64,000 nucleotides of DNA from Eumeta japonica (lineage: Eukaryota > Arthropoda > Insecta > Lepidoptera > Psychidae). Under the pieces are notes generated by a model. The model was not told where the DNA came from. It saw nothing but the letters and a program-made list of their open reading frames with translations, and searched no databases. Each line of letters opens with the position of its first letter. Position 1 is the first letter of the stretch. The position numbers were made by a program, and so were the translations under genes. Location: NCBI GenBank assembly GCA_005406025.1, contig BGZK01000736.1, positions 186,001 through 250,000 on the forward strand, written 5' to 3'. Shown here in pieces: positions 37,193 through 49,465 of this stretch.

Positions 37193-40100
37193 ATGGCGGC
37201 CGCCGTCGGCAGAATTTGTGGGGCACGTCTTTTCAAAAATTATGGCGTAGCCACCACTCAGGTACATATTAAAATCGAACTAAAATGTAAATGGTAGCAT
37301 AGTACATTTCCCAACCGGTAATCAGTGTATACGAAATCATTGTGGAATAACTAAAAACTGTATTAAAAAATTGTCTTCTATCCGTCTATTTTTAATTTTT
37401 GTACAATAATTTAAATATGTTGTGTGATTCTTTTGAACAATTTAATGGATTTAGAAAGCTTAGAAAAGTGTCCTTTATGAGTGCGTCGTGTACAGGGCTG
37501 TGGACAAATAAGTAACCTATTTCAAATTATGTAACACAAGTTCAAAGGAATCTAATGAAGAATGTCCTTTGCAGATATGTCAGCTGTCGACGCAAGCACA
37601 AGGATGGACAAGAAATAAAAAACTTGTAAGTAATCAATTTCTGGTATTAGAATTTTTTTATTCAATTATGGTCATTTTTTCCTTTTTAACTTTTAGGTTA
37701 AATTTTTTCAATTAGTAACAAATACTTAGCATAGATTTACAATTAATTATTATAATTAAATATGTCTTTATGAGCAATATTTAAAAGTTCAGTACTCAAT
37801 ATATTTTTTTTTTTGTAATGGAAACTAAAAAGTTTACATATTTCAAAATAGCTTATGTTTAGTTTTCGTTATATCAGTAAAAACTATCAGTCTCTGAAAA
37901 ATAGAACTGGCATTTTCATAGTATTTTAATACAATATTAATATGATAAGTGAACTCTATATATGCTTTACAGCTTTGAAGACTATCTATCAAAGGTTTTT
38001 TTTTTATTAGTAAGTCAAACTTTTATTCTTATTATATTATCAAATCCATTTTTTAAATATTTTCAGAAACAAAATAATATTCACACTTTACAAAAGTACT
38101 ACTTATCTTTTATTAACATCCTGATCTTTGTAACATTTTTTGTTTTGTTTTTATATAATACTGATAATTTCATACTTTCTATTGCAGTTACTCTCAACAC
38201 TAGGTGTAGTGGGTGGAGGGGTGGGTGCTTTACTGTTTGCGCTAGAACAATCAGTGCAGGCATCTGGCAATGAAGCTCATCCACCACACCAACCTTGGAG
38301 TCATGATGGGTGGTTCAAGTCTTTCGATCATGCCAGGTACACTTCTTTTACCATAATTAACATGTAAAAAGTCTATAATATTACCTATAAGAAATTTTTA
38401 AAATTAAATTACACATATAAATTGCCTATAGAATACTTGTGTATGAGATAGTAAACCCGAACAATTTAGCTTATATTTGTCTTGATTTAAACTCAATATG
38501 TCACTATTATCAGTTTGTTTGGCCTGTTCATTTCTGTTCCTCTCAAATTTTGGGTTAGATACTTTTAAAACAAATATTTTTTTCAAGGAAAAGGTCATTT
38601 GTTTTATCTAAAAACCAAATAATATAAGTTTGAGTCAATATTTTTAAGTATTCATATAGTTCTAGCATCAAGATATTCATCTGAAATCAATAGTTTTTTT
38701 CTTTTTTCAACAGTGTTCGACGAGGTTATGAAGTATATAAACAGGTATGCAAAGCATGCCATTCACTGCAGTACATTGCATATCGAAATCTTGTTAATTG
38801 CACACACACCGAAGAAGAGGCCAAAGCTGAAGCTGCTGAAGTAAGTTGTGGTTTATAGTTTATTGGCTTCAAAGGCAGTTTTTACTTCTTTGTATCATTA
38901 TTGCATAAATAGTACATTTCAAAATCTGCTCATCCATCTGTCTGCCACAGCCATTTATCCCAGGAACTATAGGGCGTGTAGAATGTTGAAATGTGACAGT
39001 TATAGAAACAATATCCGATTCCAAGTCTGGCATGAATGAAAAAATGTAACTATTTATAGTGATTTAATTTTTGACAGAAAGTCCATATTCGATTTTCTTT
39101 TCAAGATTTTCGTATGGACTTGCAATGAAATCTTGGTAAAGTAACATTTCAAGAATATATGTGTTGATATTTTAATTTTTATTTATCACTGAAATTTTAA
39201 GAAAATTCTTCGAAGGTGCAGACATCTTGTACATTGCTAAAATTACAGTTCAAAAAAAAAAAGAAATAAATATTAGAAACAAAGAGTAAATTGTAGAGAA
39301 AATGAAAATATATGTTCAACCGTTAACTTGGTTTATATTGTCACAAAAAATTAAACTACAATATGATAATTGCTGTTTAACTGCATTTGATTGTATAGTG
39401 CTATTTTATAAAAATAATCATTTCTAAAATCATGTACCACCAAATAGTAAAGTTCATAGATTATGTGTCAAAGGATAATGACCAACACCAGGCCATTATT
39501 GAATCTTAACTATTTTTGCACCAAAAATCTTCTAAAATATTATTACACATACACATGATAAGAATTAAGTCTCTATCATGTGAAGTAAAGAAAACCTATT
39601 AAATTTGACAATAACAGTAATTGAACATAAAGATGTACAGATATTAATAAACATTTCAAATATTAACTCATAATTTACAAAATATATATTATAATTAAGA
39701 ATCTTATCTAATCTATTCAGGCAAAAATGTAAAAACAAGGCTTTGTCATAGTGTTGGTACTTAACTAAATACAAATATTAATATTAGCTAGTTCTTTCAA
39801 ATCTGCCAGCTTAATTAAAATGCTTGGGCAAAAGTGTCAGCTCAAAAAGCTTTACTATTTTTTAACTAGATGGCGTTGCATTACATCATTGAAAAATTTA
39901 CTCAAATCAAACTAGATGATACTGTAAATTAAGTTAAAATAATTTAACTGTATGACACATTATTTATTTGGTTAACTAAATATTTTAGGTATTAACCAAA
40001 TAAATAATCAATATATTCTATTTTAATAATTTTATTATATCTACTGTAATTGTTGCCTTAATTTACGAGTGTGATAAGTTATCCAGAGTATGTTTCCTAA

Positions 40101-43100
40101 TGTTCCCAATGATACTTCTTTTGTTTTACTATAATTTAATTAAAATTTTAGCTAGCCAAGAATGCCCCTCGATCTATGTATTCTCTTTTTACTACATTCT
40201 TTTATATTTTCATGTTAAAATCAATAGGACTCCCTTGTTTAATGTTTCTTTATTATTACAGAAATATCTAGTATCAATTAGCTACAAAATATTTTTAGGC
40301 TATATGAAACCATTTTCATTCAAATAGACCATGAAAGTAGAATTAACAATAAAAGTAATTGCAGTTTCCTTTACTTATTTATTCTTTACATATATAGTAC
40401 AATATACGAAACTCGGCCGCCGTGAAGTTAGTCACGAAAGGGTTGCAATGGCTTAAATTACGAATGCAGGGGAGAAAAACAAAGGGTCAAGGAGCATTAT
40501 ATCTGTGCATTGCATCATTTGTAGGCAGTTCAGGGCAAAAACTGCTGAGTTTCATGTGTTATACTGTAATTGTTTTTAAAATAATAATTCATTATACATC
40601 ACATATTATATTCAGGAAAGCAATATTTCTTGAACGTAATATGGTTATAACCTGTTTACCTAGGTAATGGTAAAAGACGGACCTGATGAGGAGGGCAACT
40701 ATTTTGAGAGGCCAGGCAAACTGTCTGATTACTTCCCGTCTCCATACCCGAACGAAAATGCTGCTCGAGCTGCCAACAATGGTTAGTCCACATTTTTATT
40801 AAGTATTCAACTACTTTAAATATTTAATATACCTAACAGAGAAATAGTGGCTGATTATTCAGTACATTGTTTTCTAGGACATAACAGGTTTTATTCCTGT
40901 TCATGTAAATTAACCCATTTACTTTTTGCTTTGTATTACACTGTCACTTCTTGTTGTCATCTATGTTAGGCCAACATGGAATACACGATTAAAGTTCAAG
41001 CCAGTACCATTGTCGGATGACAAAACCTGGTTCCATTCTTTTAGTTTAAATAATTGCTGCAGCAGCTATAATGTCCACCAAATTAAAAGAAACTGTTAAT
41101 TGTTGGCCAATGCTTAACAATGAAAGAAAAATGTATTTGTTCCAGCCAATTTTGTTTTTATTTTTTCTTTAACTAAGGCTTGATTCATATGTTTTCCATT
41201 ATGGTAGAGTGTAGGAAGGGGCTGTTCATGCAATGAACATGCTCTCAGGCAATGGGCGAGTATTTTAATTCAATTTGTAAAAAACTCTGTCACCTTGATC
41301 ACGATTTGGAATAAATGCCTTTTGATTTAAAGGGGGACCACTGATTTCTCAATCCCATGCACAAACCTTTTAAGTTGAAATCATTTGGGAGGATATAACT
41401 CTGCAGTTGAGCACAAGACTTAACAGTAACAGATTTATTCCAAAACCATAACTAAGTATAATGTAAGTTGATTATTGTAATATGAGTCCTCTCAACATTG
41501 TTGTCAAACTATGGTAAAAAGTTAAACATTGTAAATTATCTATGAAAAATCGCAATCAAGTAGTTTTTGCATTCCTTTTCATTAAAATGTTTTTTTATGA
41601 TAGGATTTAATTTCCTAATTGTCAAAGCATACCCTCCAACTATCTTTTCGTTTTACACTGAAATGCTTGAGCCTAAAGTTCGCCATGCTAACCCAATGAA
41701 GGTTCGTTGTTGCTAATTTCAATTGTCATAAATCTGATGATAAATGTCCAAGACTGACAATTTAATATATCCCTGAGGTAAAAGAGAGTGGTTTAATCTG
41801 ACTTATGTTAAAGAGTCGTTAATTATCAATTTGTCCATATTCAATATCAAACAGGTTTACATATAACGCTTTTAACAACTATTATTTTTTTCCCTAAGTT
41901 TATTCCATGCATGAAAAATAGTGTAGAAATAAAAAAATAGTGTGTAAAAATTCTAAACCACAAACTTTATTTTTGTTATTGATAATATTTATATTGTGTT
42001 TTTGCTGTAGGAGCGTATCCGCCTGATCTCTCGTACATAGTGCTGGCGCGTAAAGGCGGTGAGGACTACATATTCTCACTGTTAACCGGGTACCATGACG
42101 CACCAGCAGGCGTCGTACTACGCGAGGGTCAAAACTACAATCCTTACTTCGCAGGGGGAGCCATCTCCATGGCGCAAGTTCTCTTTAATGAGGTGAATAA
42201 GTATGATGATGATCTCTACTATAAAGCAAAATAATATAATTTGGGCTTGTATGTAAAAACAATACTATTAAATGATGTGTGAACAGCGTTGACTCCTTGC
42301 TCAAGGTGTTCTGATATTATTTTAATTTAGTGAACAAAAAATCAGTTTTAGCAAACTAAAAGCTAAGCTCATATTTTTAGAGATAAAAATTGTTCTGAAT
42401 GTTTTTTTTTTACAAAAAAAAAGGTCCAAATTAATTTTATTTAAGGGTCTTAAAAATATATTATTTCACACCCCTAAATTAACTAATTTAAGAACTATGA
42501 AATATAAATTTATCACTGTTGAAGGTGAAGTTTAAACATCACAATTATATCCCGTCTATTAGGAAATGCAAATTGATAATCTATTATTTTACATATCTAT
42601 TAATCTTAGTAGCAATAATTAGGATATTTTTTTTATGGTCTTTACTTACTAGACCATGTTTCACCATGACCGCGGTATGATCGTGTTATGCACGGAAAAT
42701 AACAACACATATGTCTGTGCCCACTAAGTCATGTCAACTGTACATAACAGGTATAGTGACCGAAGCATTTGGGTATCATCCATGAGTTATATCGGTAAGG
42801 TTTCCATTCTATTCATTATAGTAGTTTGCCTGTGAAGTGAATGAATATGAAAAAATTATTTCCCATACTATTTTATGGTTATTAGAAAATTGGCAATGAT
42901 AACCATTGAGAAGAGGAGAAAAGAGAAAACTAACAGGCAATGACGACGTCACTGGGTTTACGCCGCTTTTAATCAAGACAGAATATTTAACATTATTTAG
43001 GAAAATATTCTTAGTATTGTAAAGTATGAAAACATGCCCAAATGACCGTTCCATCACCTACCAACAATGTTACATGCATGTACGGAACGTATCCTTATCA

Positions 43101-43854
43101 GCAAAAAATTCTCGCCAACAATTCTTGACACTCTGTGCATGGCACGTGACAATGTTAGTCGGTGATAGAATGATCAAATGAATGGAATGAATAGTAAATT
43201 TCTCTCATTACCATGAGTTCTAGCTGCAGTTTTTAATCAGGTTATTTCAACTTAATTATTCTATTCAACACTGTGCAATATTGTTTAAAGTTTAGAAATT
43301 AAAAATTATTTTTGCAAAAGCAGATTTACTATAATATGTATAATTTAAGATTATAAAATAAGTTTATTATGGAAGAGAAAGTGTATATTAGACCTATTTC
43401 ATATTTTAAGAATATTATATTTTGGTGTTATTTTTTTTATTTTTATAAATTTTTAAAATAACTAAAAAAAAACAAATGGGGATGCTAACAGTAAAGATCT
43501 TGCGTAGATCTAGGTGTCATTTATGTTGTTGTTATATATGAGCATCATTTTACAACTATTAATTGTAATGATCCAGTTTTAGTTTAAAATATGAAAAGAA
43601 TTACTGTTATTTAAATACTTGTGTTTCAGGCGGCAGAATACACAGACGGAACCCCGGCGACGGCGTCGCAGCTCGCCAAAGATGTCGCGACGTTCCTCCG
43701 GTGGACTTCGGAGCCGGAGCTGGACCAGCGCCGCCTCATGACCATCAAAGCCATTGGCATGTTCACTTTTCTCCTCGCTATCTCCTATTATATTAAACGG
43801 CACAAGTTCATTACGCTAAAGACCCGCAAACTCGCCTTCAAACCCTCCAAATAA
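37193..43854 (+). CDS. CYC1: Cytochrome c1, haem protein of respiratory complex III, 7 exons
   Basis: Cytochrome c1 passes electrons from the Rieske protein to cytochrome c in the mitochondrial bc1 complex. Coding exons are 37193-37261, 37575-37625, 38188-38336, 38714-38840, 40664-40781, 42011-42192 and 43630-43854, all GT-AG and in phase, giving 306 aa. A bipartite presequence is seen: an arginine/lysine-containing start [15 protein letters not shown] and a hydrophobic sorting segment [17 protein letters not shown] (residues 41-57). The haem site is V-C102-K-A-C105-H106. The second axial ligand is Met225 in [10 protein letters not shown]. The C-terminal membrane anchor [15 protein letters not shown] (273-287) is followed by the basic matrix tail. 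[20 protein letters not shown] is also diagnostic. Start chosen as the first in-frame ATG before the presequence. Confidence 0.97.
39959..40008. repeat. 17-bp-arm hairpin in cytochrome c1 intron
   Basis: Perfect arms ATTATTTATTTGGTTAA are separated by 16 bases. It is AT-rich and may be a small foldback element. Confidence 0.45.
40395..40567. mobile_element. MITE of the AGTACAACRCAYGAAACT family, copy 3
   Basis: The ends AGTACAATATACGAAACTCG and the inverted CTGAGTTTCATGTGTTATACT match the family. The interior carries GTCACGAAAGGGTTGCAATG, the reverse complement of the interior of the other copies, so this copy is inverted. It lies in intron 4 of cytochrome c1, 97 bases before exon 5, and explains an 81-codon frame there. 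Confidence 0.65.
42193..42234 (+). other. In-frame extension past cytochrome c1 exon 6 donor
   Basis: If the intron after exon 6 is retained, the frame continues with [13 protein letters not shown] and stops. The first residues resemble the E-V-x-x-Y-D/E-D that follows NE in cytochrome c1 of other animals, whereas the spliced exon 7 reads [11 protein letters not shown]. It may be a coincidence or a remnant of an ancestral longer exon. A product ending here would lack the membrane anchor. Confidence 0.25.
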
Positions 43855-44143
43855 TCCTTTGACCTAGTAATGTACACCAAAATTTAGACAATTTTTTGTT
43901 GATAGGTGCAGTAATACATTAATTTTTATTGTTTATATTAATTTATTGTATAATGCAAGATGTTTCTTTGTACATTGTGTGAACAGTGCTCACATCAACA
44001 ATACAGCATTTCAGAGTTACATTGATGTAACTTGTACATTTGTCAAAAAATAGCACAGTCAAATTACGTAACATTAGGTTAGTTATTAATGATACTGTGC
44101 ATGTGATGTTCCATGGAAGTAACTGTGAATCGTATACAGTTTG

Positions 44144-44149
44144 AATAAA
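44144..44149 (+). terminator. Poly(A) signal of cytochrome c1
   Basis: AATAAA lies about 290 bases after the stop codon and is followed by TTATTATAAG and a T-rich stretch. A position call only. Confidence 0.55.
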
Positions 44150-45052
44150 TGAGTTATTATAAGATAATTGTTTTATTTTCTAAAGTTCATATAAATCTAA
44201 TCATAAAGTTAACTATATAATAAACAAGTCTGAACTGGACTCGCATACTGTGGGCTTTTTGCAATGTTAAAAAATGGATGTGACGCTTATTTTACATGTG
44301 CTCAATGGAATTATTTTCTTTTCCTCCTTCCCTTATATAAAAAATTTAAGTCCACACCAAAGTTTTAAGATTGTAATTCACCAAGAAGTATACCATAGGT
44401 TTTGATGATGTTAAAGAGTAGGACTTTTCGGTAACAATAAGCTTTAAAGTGTCATATTTTCTGACTAAAACCCACTCTGTACTGTTGTCCTATCAACCAT
44501 TACTCTATTTAAACTGATTTGATTAGAATTACAGGTTAGTACAAATAAACTAAAAGTAAATATGTAGATCCACACAAAAAGACCTAGAATTAGCAAGGCT
44601 ATTGTAATTACACATCAAGTTAACCTGAGAACTACTTGGTAACATGATGTTTATGAATATATTAGCCATCTAGAGAAAGATTGGAATAAAAGCTGTCATA
44701 TACTTTTATTTTCCATTCTCTTCAACATTGAATTTTTCAGTAAATAGAGTAAATAAGTTTTATATGCCTTAATACAGGTTATTACAATAAATAATAATTA
44801 CAATCGATAGTGAAAGTGAAATTTAAACAAATCGTCAAAAACATTACTAAATGATTTTTTAAGTCACAATGTTTTATTTCTCTTGGGCCCGTTTCAAAAA
44901 TATCAATAAAATATGAGAATAATATTGTAGCAGTGAGTACTCAATTACGATCGTCGCTTTTTGAACCAGAAGGTATTTGAAGCTGACCAATGAGTTTTTA
45001 GTGTTACCTATGTTGAAAACTCATTATCAAATTAAAACCACTCGCTTTGTAC

Positions 45053-45190
45053 CTGAGAGCGCACATTAAGACACTGTTCATGGACCTTGTCATCACATGG
45101 TTCATAAACGTTAGTAACCCACAGCCCAGTTCCATCTTTTGCAAAAGGGCACAGATCTAAGGCTCCCTGCCCGATGGGGGCCTCGAAATG
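45053..45190 (-). CDS. Orphan exon-like segment, 46 codons, unidentified
   Basis: The minus strand reads an open frame exactly bounded by a good acceptor (ATTGACAG before CATTTCGAGG) and a good donor (CTCAG/GTACAAAG), 138 bases, phase 0 at both ends. The peptide begins HFEAPIGQGALDLCPFAKDG and continues TGLWVTNVYEPCDDKVHEQC, with three cysteines. Base composition is clearly richer in GC than the flanks. A stop immediately precedes the acceptor in frame, so it can only be used as a spliced exon. I recognise no family. Neighbouring exons were not found, except a possible 31-codon frame upstream at 45436-45531 that ends in a stop. Confidence 0.4.
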
Positions 45191-45435
45191 CTGTCAATGT
45201 CATTTAATTAGCAGGTATAATTGCATTTTTAACGTTTTATTTGATTTTCTGAAAGAGGTCCAAACTTTGTGCCAAAAGACCCCTAAGTCGTAATATAAGG
45301 CGGTCCTGCCACAGCCCCTGTTCATGCAGTGAGGTGATTTAAACCTGATACAACATTAAACAAAACAAAATAAAGATACATTAAAAAATTACGAGGCATG
45401 TACCTAACCCCTAATTGATTTCTCATATTACGAGA

Positions 45436-45531
45436 TTAGCGAAAAGCCTTGGTTCTGCAGTATTCTCGGTCAAAAAATTCAGCGACGTACAGATGAAAGC
45501 ACTGCGAGACTAGTTCGTTTGTTTTTTCCAT
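45436..45531 (-). CDS. Small frame upstream of the orphan exon
   Basis: This 31-codon minus-strand frame starts MEKTNELVSQCFHLYVAEFF. It contains an ATG and has coding-like composition, but ends in a stop with no donor before it. It lies about 250 bases upstream, on the transcript sense, of the orphan exon. It may be a decayed first exon of the same pseudogene or chance. Confidence 0.15.
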   Translation of the reverse strand: MEKTNELVSQCFHLYVAEFFDREYCRTKAFR

Positions 45532-46064
45532 TGTCTCAGGGACTGTGGAATTTTCTTATGGAATTACGCAGCCGACATTAAGTAACACAATTTTCGTGTC
45601 GCAGAAGTGAAATATTCGTGCTGTTTATAATTCAAGATCAATGGCATCTCTCAGAGAAAAAAATTAAGAAAATTAATTTCCTAACTTTAGCATCGCAATG
45701 AATTACGAAAACCTAGTAGGTATGTCAAGAGAAATATAGAATCGTTCCAAAAAATGAGCGACATTCATAGCATTGACACTAACACACATAAGAACAACCT
45801 AACTGCTCATAAAATCCCACTCACTCACACTTCCGACACGATACGACAATAAGGTCCCAGCTGAAATTAAAAATATGCCATTTTATGAATTTAAACCTTT
45901 CCCTAAAAAAAAGTTATGTGGCAAGGCTATTATACTGTATCTAAATATGTGAATAAAAATGGCCCATATAATTGAACTGCTCGGCTATCAAGTTGCTTCA
46001 CATCATTTCTAAGTATCGTACTAAATTATTAATTACTCAATACTTTGTATAAATGAGCCAAAAA

Positions 46065-47660
46065 AAACCCGGCCAAGTGCGAGTCGGACTCGCGCACCGA
46101 AGGTTCCGTACAAACCTGTAGATATATGAGTAAAAGTTCACCCATCCCAATAATCGAGTCATAGTTATGGTATTTTTATTGCAAAATGAAATTCATAACA
46201 TTACAATGTGGAAAGCTGGAGGAGCATAAATTTAAAACAAACGTTTCTTTTTCGTTTCAGTAATTCTTGATCTTATATTAACACATAGCATTTAATTTAT
46301 AATATAACTATAATACCTACATTAGCCTTACAGCAGTCTTGCAAAAGTTCTTTTGTCATAGTTATTTAGTTACAAAGTTTTTTAGTCTTTGTTTAGAAAT
46401 ATGGTTCAAAAATACTAATTAAGTATTAAATTTGAACCAAATGTGTAATAGGTGACTGAAAAAGGTATGAATAGTAAGTACCACATTGAACATTGAAGTT
46501 CGAAAAAACGTTATCTATAGTTCTACTTCTTGTAGAACTAGTGTTTATTAACAGAAACATATTTATGAATGAAAAATATATGGAAATACCATTTTAAGGA
46601 ATCATTCTAAAATAGATATTGAAGTCTCCCACAACATACAGACGAGAACATGAAGTATACTTATTGTTGTATTTATGCATTCTATTGCAACATTAAAGTG
46701 ACATTGTGGTGACCTATATAAAGTTATCACTCTGACAATAAACATTTCAAAATGCAAGCATTGACAATGGCCGTTAGCAACGCCTGGATTATGTAAATAA
46801 TATTTTTTACATGATCTATCTGTCACGGCGTCCTTAAGATTGTATAAAGATAAGTCGCAGTCGTTGCAGTAACTACAATTGTATTTATAATTTTTTTTCA
46901 TACCTTTAAGGTAATTGACCTAAGGGTTTTGATATGAATTTCAACTTGATACCTCTATGGGTCCACGAGGAAAAGGGTAAAAGTTTATAATTATTAAAAA
47001 AAAAATGCAATTTTTCTTTCATCTGTGCTATAAGACGTTGCTTTGTACCAAATTTCAAGATCCCGAGTTCACGGGAAGTACCCTGTAGGTTTTGATTCCC
47101 TTGCGAGTAGTTGCGAGTTTCAAAATATGCGACTTAAATTGCTGTTTCTTTTGATTGCGTTGATATAGAAATTTGATTTTGTTACATCTTAAAGGTACTA
47201 TAAACCTGAGTATTCGATATGAATTTCAATTTAATACCTCTATGCGAGGTTTTATGACGAAAGGTGTGGTAAGTTTAAAATTATTAAAAATATTTTTATT
47301 ATATGATGTAACTAAAAATTTATGGTTTTCGTAATTTTTCCTTTATTTGTGCTTTAAGACGTTGCTTTGTACTAAATTTTAAGATTTTGCATTCACGAAG
47401 AGTGCCCTCTAGGTTTTGATTCTCTTTCGAGTGTCAAAAATTTGCGGCATAAACGGCTGTATCTTTTGATTGCGTTGGCTTAGAAGTTTAATTTTTTTAC
47501 AACTATAAGAGACAGTAGACTTGAGTATTAGATATGAATTTGATTTTGATACCTCCACACGTTCCTGAGGAAAAGGGTCTTGACATACAGGTGGACTGAC
47601 GGACATCAAAGTGATCCTATAAGGGTTCCGTTTTTTTCTTTCAAAGTGCGGAACCCTAAA
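46065..47660 (+). repeat. Dispersed repeat, GTGCGAGTCGGACTCGC family, long copy
   Basis: The left end is CCCGGCCAAGTGCGAGTCGG followed by ACTCGCGCACCGAAGG. The right end is AAGGGTTCCGTTTTTTTC and GCGGAACCCTAAAAA, which fold into a hairpin. Between them lie two or three diverged copies of a ~300-bp unit with landmarks GATATGAATTTCAA, GATACCTC, AAGACGTTGCTTTGTAC and TTTTGATTGCGTTG. It is non-coding; frames at 46602 and 47409 are shadows. It shares its left end with the short copy at 11.2-11.5 kb. Confidence 0.7.
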
Positions 47661-47774
47661 AATGAGCCAAATCAATTGGTTAAAAATTTTATATTATTAT
47701 AAGTCTAAAAAAATAAATGAAATCTTCAAATTTGATGCGTAATTTAAAATTGCATTATTATATATATTATATAT

Positions 47775-47827
47775 TGGTGTCAGCTGTAAATAATTTTATT
47801 ATATAAAATTGTTTACAGCTGACACCA
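47775..47827. repeat. 24-bp-arm hairpin
   Basis: The arms beginning TGGTGTCAGCTGTAAA pair over 24 bases with one mismatch around a 5-base AT loop. It is probably a minimal foldback element. Confidence 0.65.
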
Positions 47828-48233
47828 TTTCGAATAATATAATTCTTAAAAATGTGCTCATATAACGTAAAATATCTTTATCTCTTTTTTCTTAGCTGAA
47901 GTTGGTGAGAGAAAGAGAAAGATATAGCAATAAAAAAATTTTAAAACCTAAATTTTATTATCGAAAACAATATTATTCGTAAACTGATGCACCATTTCAC
48001 TACACAAGAAGGCATTTTTAAGAATATTTACACGGAGACACGTTTGTAAGCGTATTATTCCACAAGAAGTTGGGGCATAACCGTAAAGCTAATTCGTAAA
48101 CCACGCCTACTATGAAGCCAATTTCGTTTGGTCATTTTTTTATATAGGTATGCTTCCATGCTTTTTTATTTCGATCCATACGCGTCACGCAATACAAGGA
48201 CGTAGAGAGCGACTATGTATAGGGGGCTCGACG

Positions 48234-48371
48234 CAGTGGCGGATTTATATTTTTTATTAGTGTAGGCCATTTTATTTCCGCCGCCACATGTACCTTTCTA
48301 AAATAATAATTTTCTGAAATCTGCCGCCCCTAGGCCGCGGCCTACACGGCCTATTGACAAATCCAGGACTG
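48234..48371. mobile_element. hAT-type MITE, copy 1, with perfect 8-bp duplication
   Basis: A 138-bp element begins CAGTGGCGGATTTA and ends AAATCCAGGACTG. The direct repeat GCTCGACG flanks it exactly at 48226-48233 and 48372-48379. The eight-base duplication and CAG-type ends place it in the hAT superfamily. Its interior is GC-rich (CTGCCGCCCCTAGGCCGCGG). It accounts for both small frames here. Confidence 0.8.
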
Positions 48372-48399
48372 GCTCGACGACATAAAAGAGCGTCATACC

Positions 48400-49465
48400 G
48401 TTTGCTGTCACGATCGCTGTTACAAAGTACAACAATATATAGTCGCCGTCCCAGACACCTCAACGCGACAACGTTGAAGCGTCCCTATCGGTGTTTATTA
48501 ATGTTTCACATCGTTTGTTTACTTGAAAAATGTGCTTTTAAAATCACGTAGTTTTAGGTATGTAAATTTTATTCATTAAAAGGAATATACTAAAATTTTA
48601 AAGCGGAAATTCAAATTACAATCTTACAAGTTTTCGGTAATTGCTTGTTTGGTAAATGTTTTAATAATGAAGTTATTCAACGTTTTGTTGGAATATATAA
48701 TAAAACTGTTTTCTGTATTTAAAATAATATAGATAATAACCTATAAAAAAGGCCTATTTGGGTGCTTTTCTTTTTTTTTTTTTCAAGAAGCGAATGCTCT
48801 TTTTTGTATTTATGTAAATTCCTTTTAGTGAAAACACATAAATAAGACTTAGTGGACATATCAAATAATAAAGCAAACCCAAAAAATAATAATTAACAAA
48901 AGTAAAAGTAATAAATAAAAGAATTGAACAAAATAATATACAACTGCAACAAAAATGAGAAACGAAACCTAGAAATAATACTTTGTTAGTGAACATTAAT
49001 TTATTTTATTTTGCAACAAATAAATTGAAAAATTCCAACTTGAAATTAATAAGGTAACAAAAATCAATTCATACAGTCACAAGAGTATTAGTTCTATGGC
49101 GTTAGCTTTTACTATTGCCATCTAAAGTCTATTGAGTTCACTGGAACAATTTTGTTTTAGTGTATATCCGTTATTTTTTTTTAACATTCTCAATAACTAT
49201 TAATTACTCCAAACAGTGACAATTTATAGGTTTAATAAAAAAAGCAAAAATAGCCATAGTAGTTCAGAAAATACCCTTACTGTAATTGATATTTATTCCA
49301 ATGAATCTATTATACGTAATCTGTGATCTGGCTGTCTGTGATATTTATTTTTAATCAGCTCAGCTGTTCGTATCAATTTTGATCTCAATCACATAACTGT
49401 CAAAACAAGTATTTCCAAAAAAGCAAATTTTTAATTTAAATAGATTATTTGTTTATTTTACTATT
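48400..49465. other. Upstream region of folliculin
   Basis: No exon was recognised. The region includes a poly-T run near 48770. The folliculin promoter should lie within the last few hundred bases. Confidence 0.4.

Noticed and set aside
46602..47675. Minus-strand frames of 88-99 codons
   Set aside because: Inside the long GTGCGAGTCGG-family repeat; their peptides are not similar to any protein I recognise.
48272..48551. Overlapping 63- and 65-codon frames on both strands
   Set aside because: Explained by the GC-rich hAT MITE at 48234-48371.
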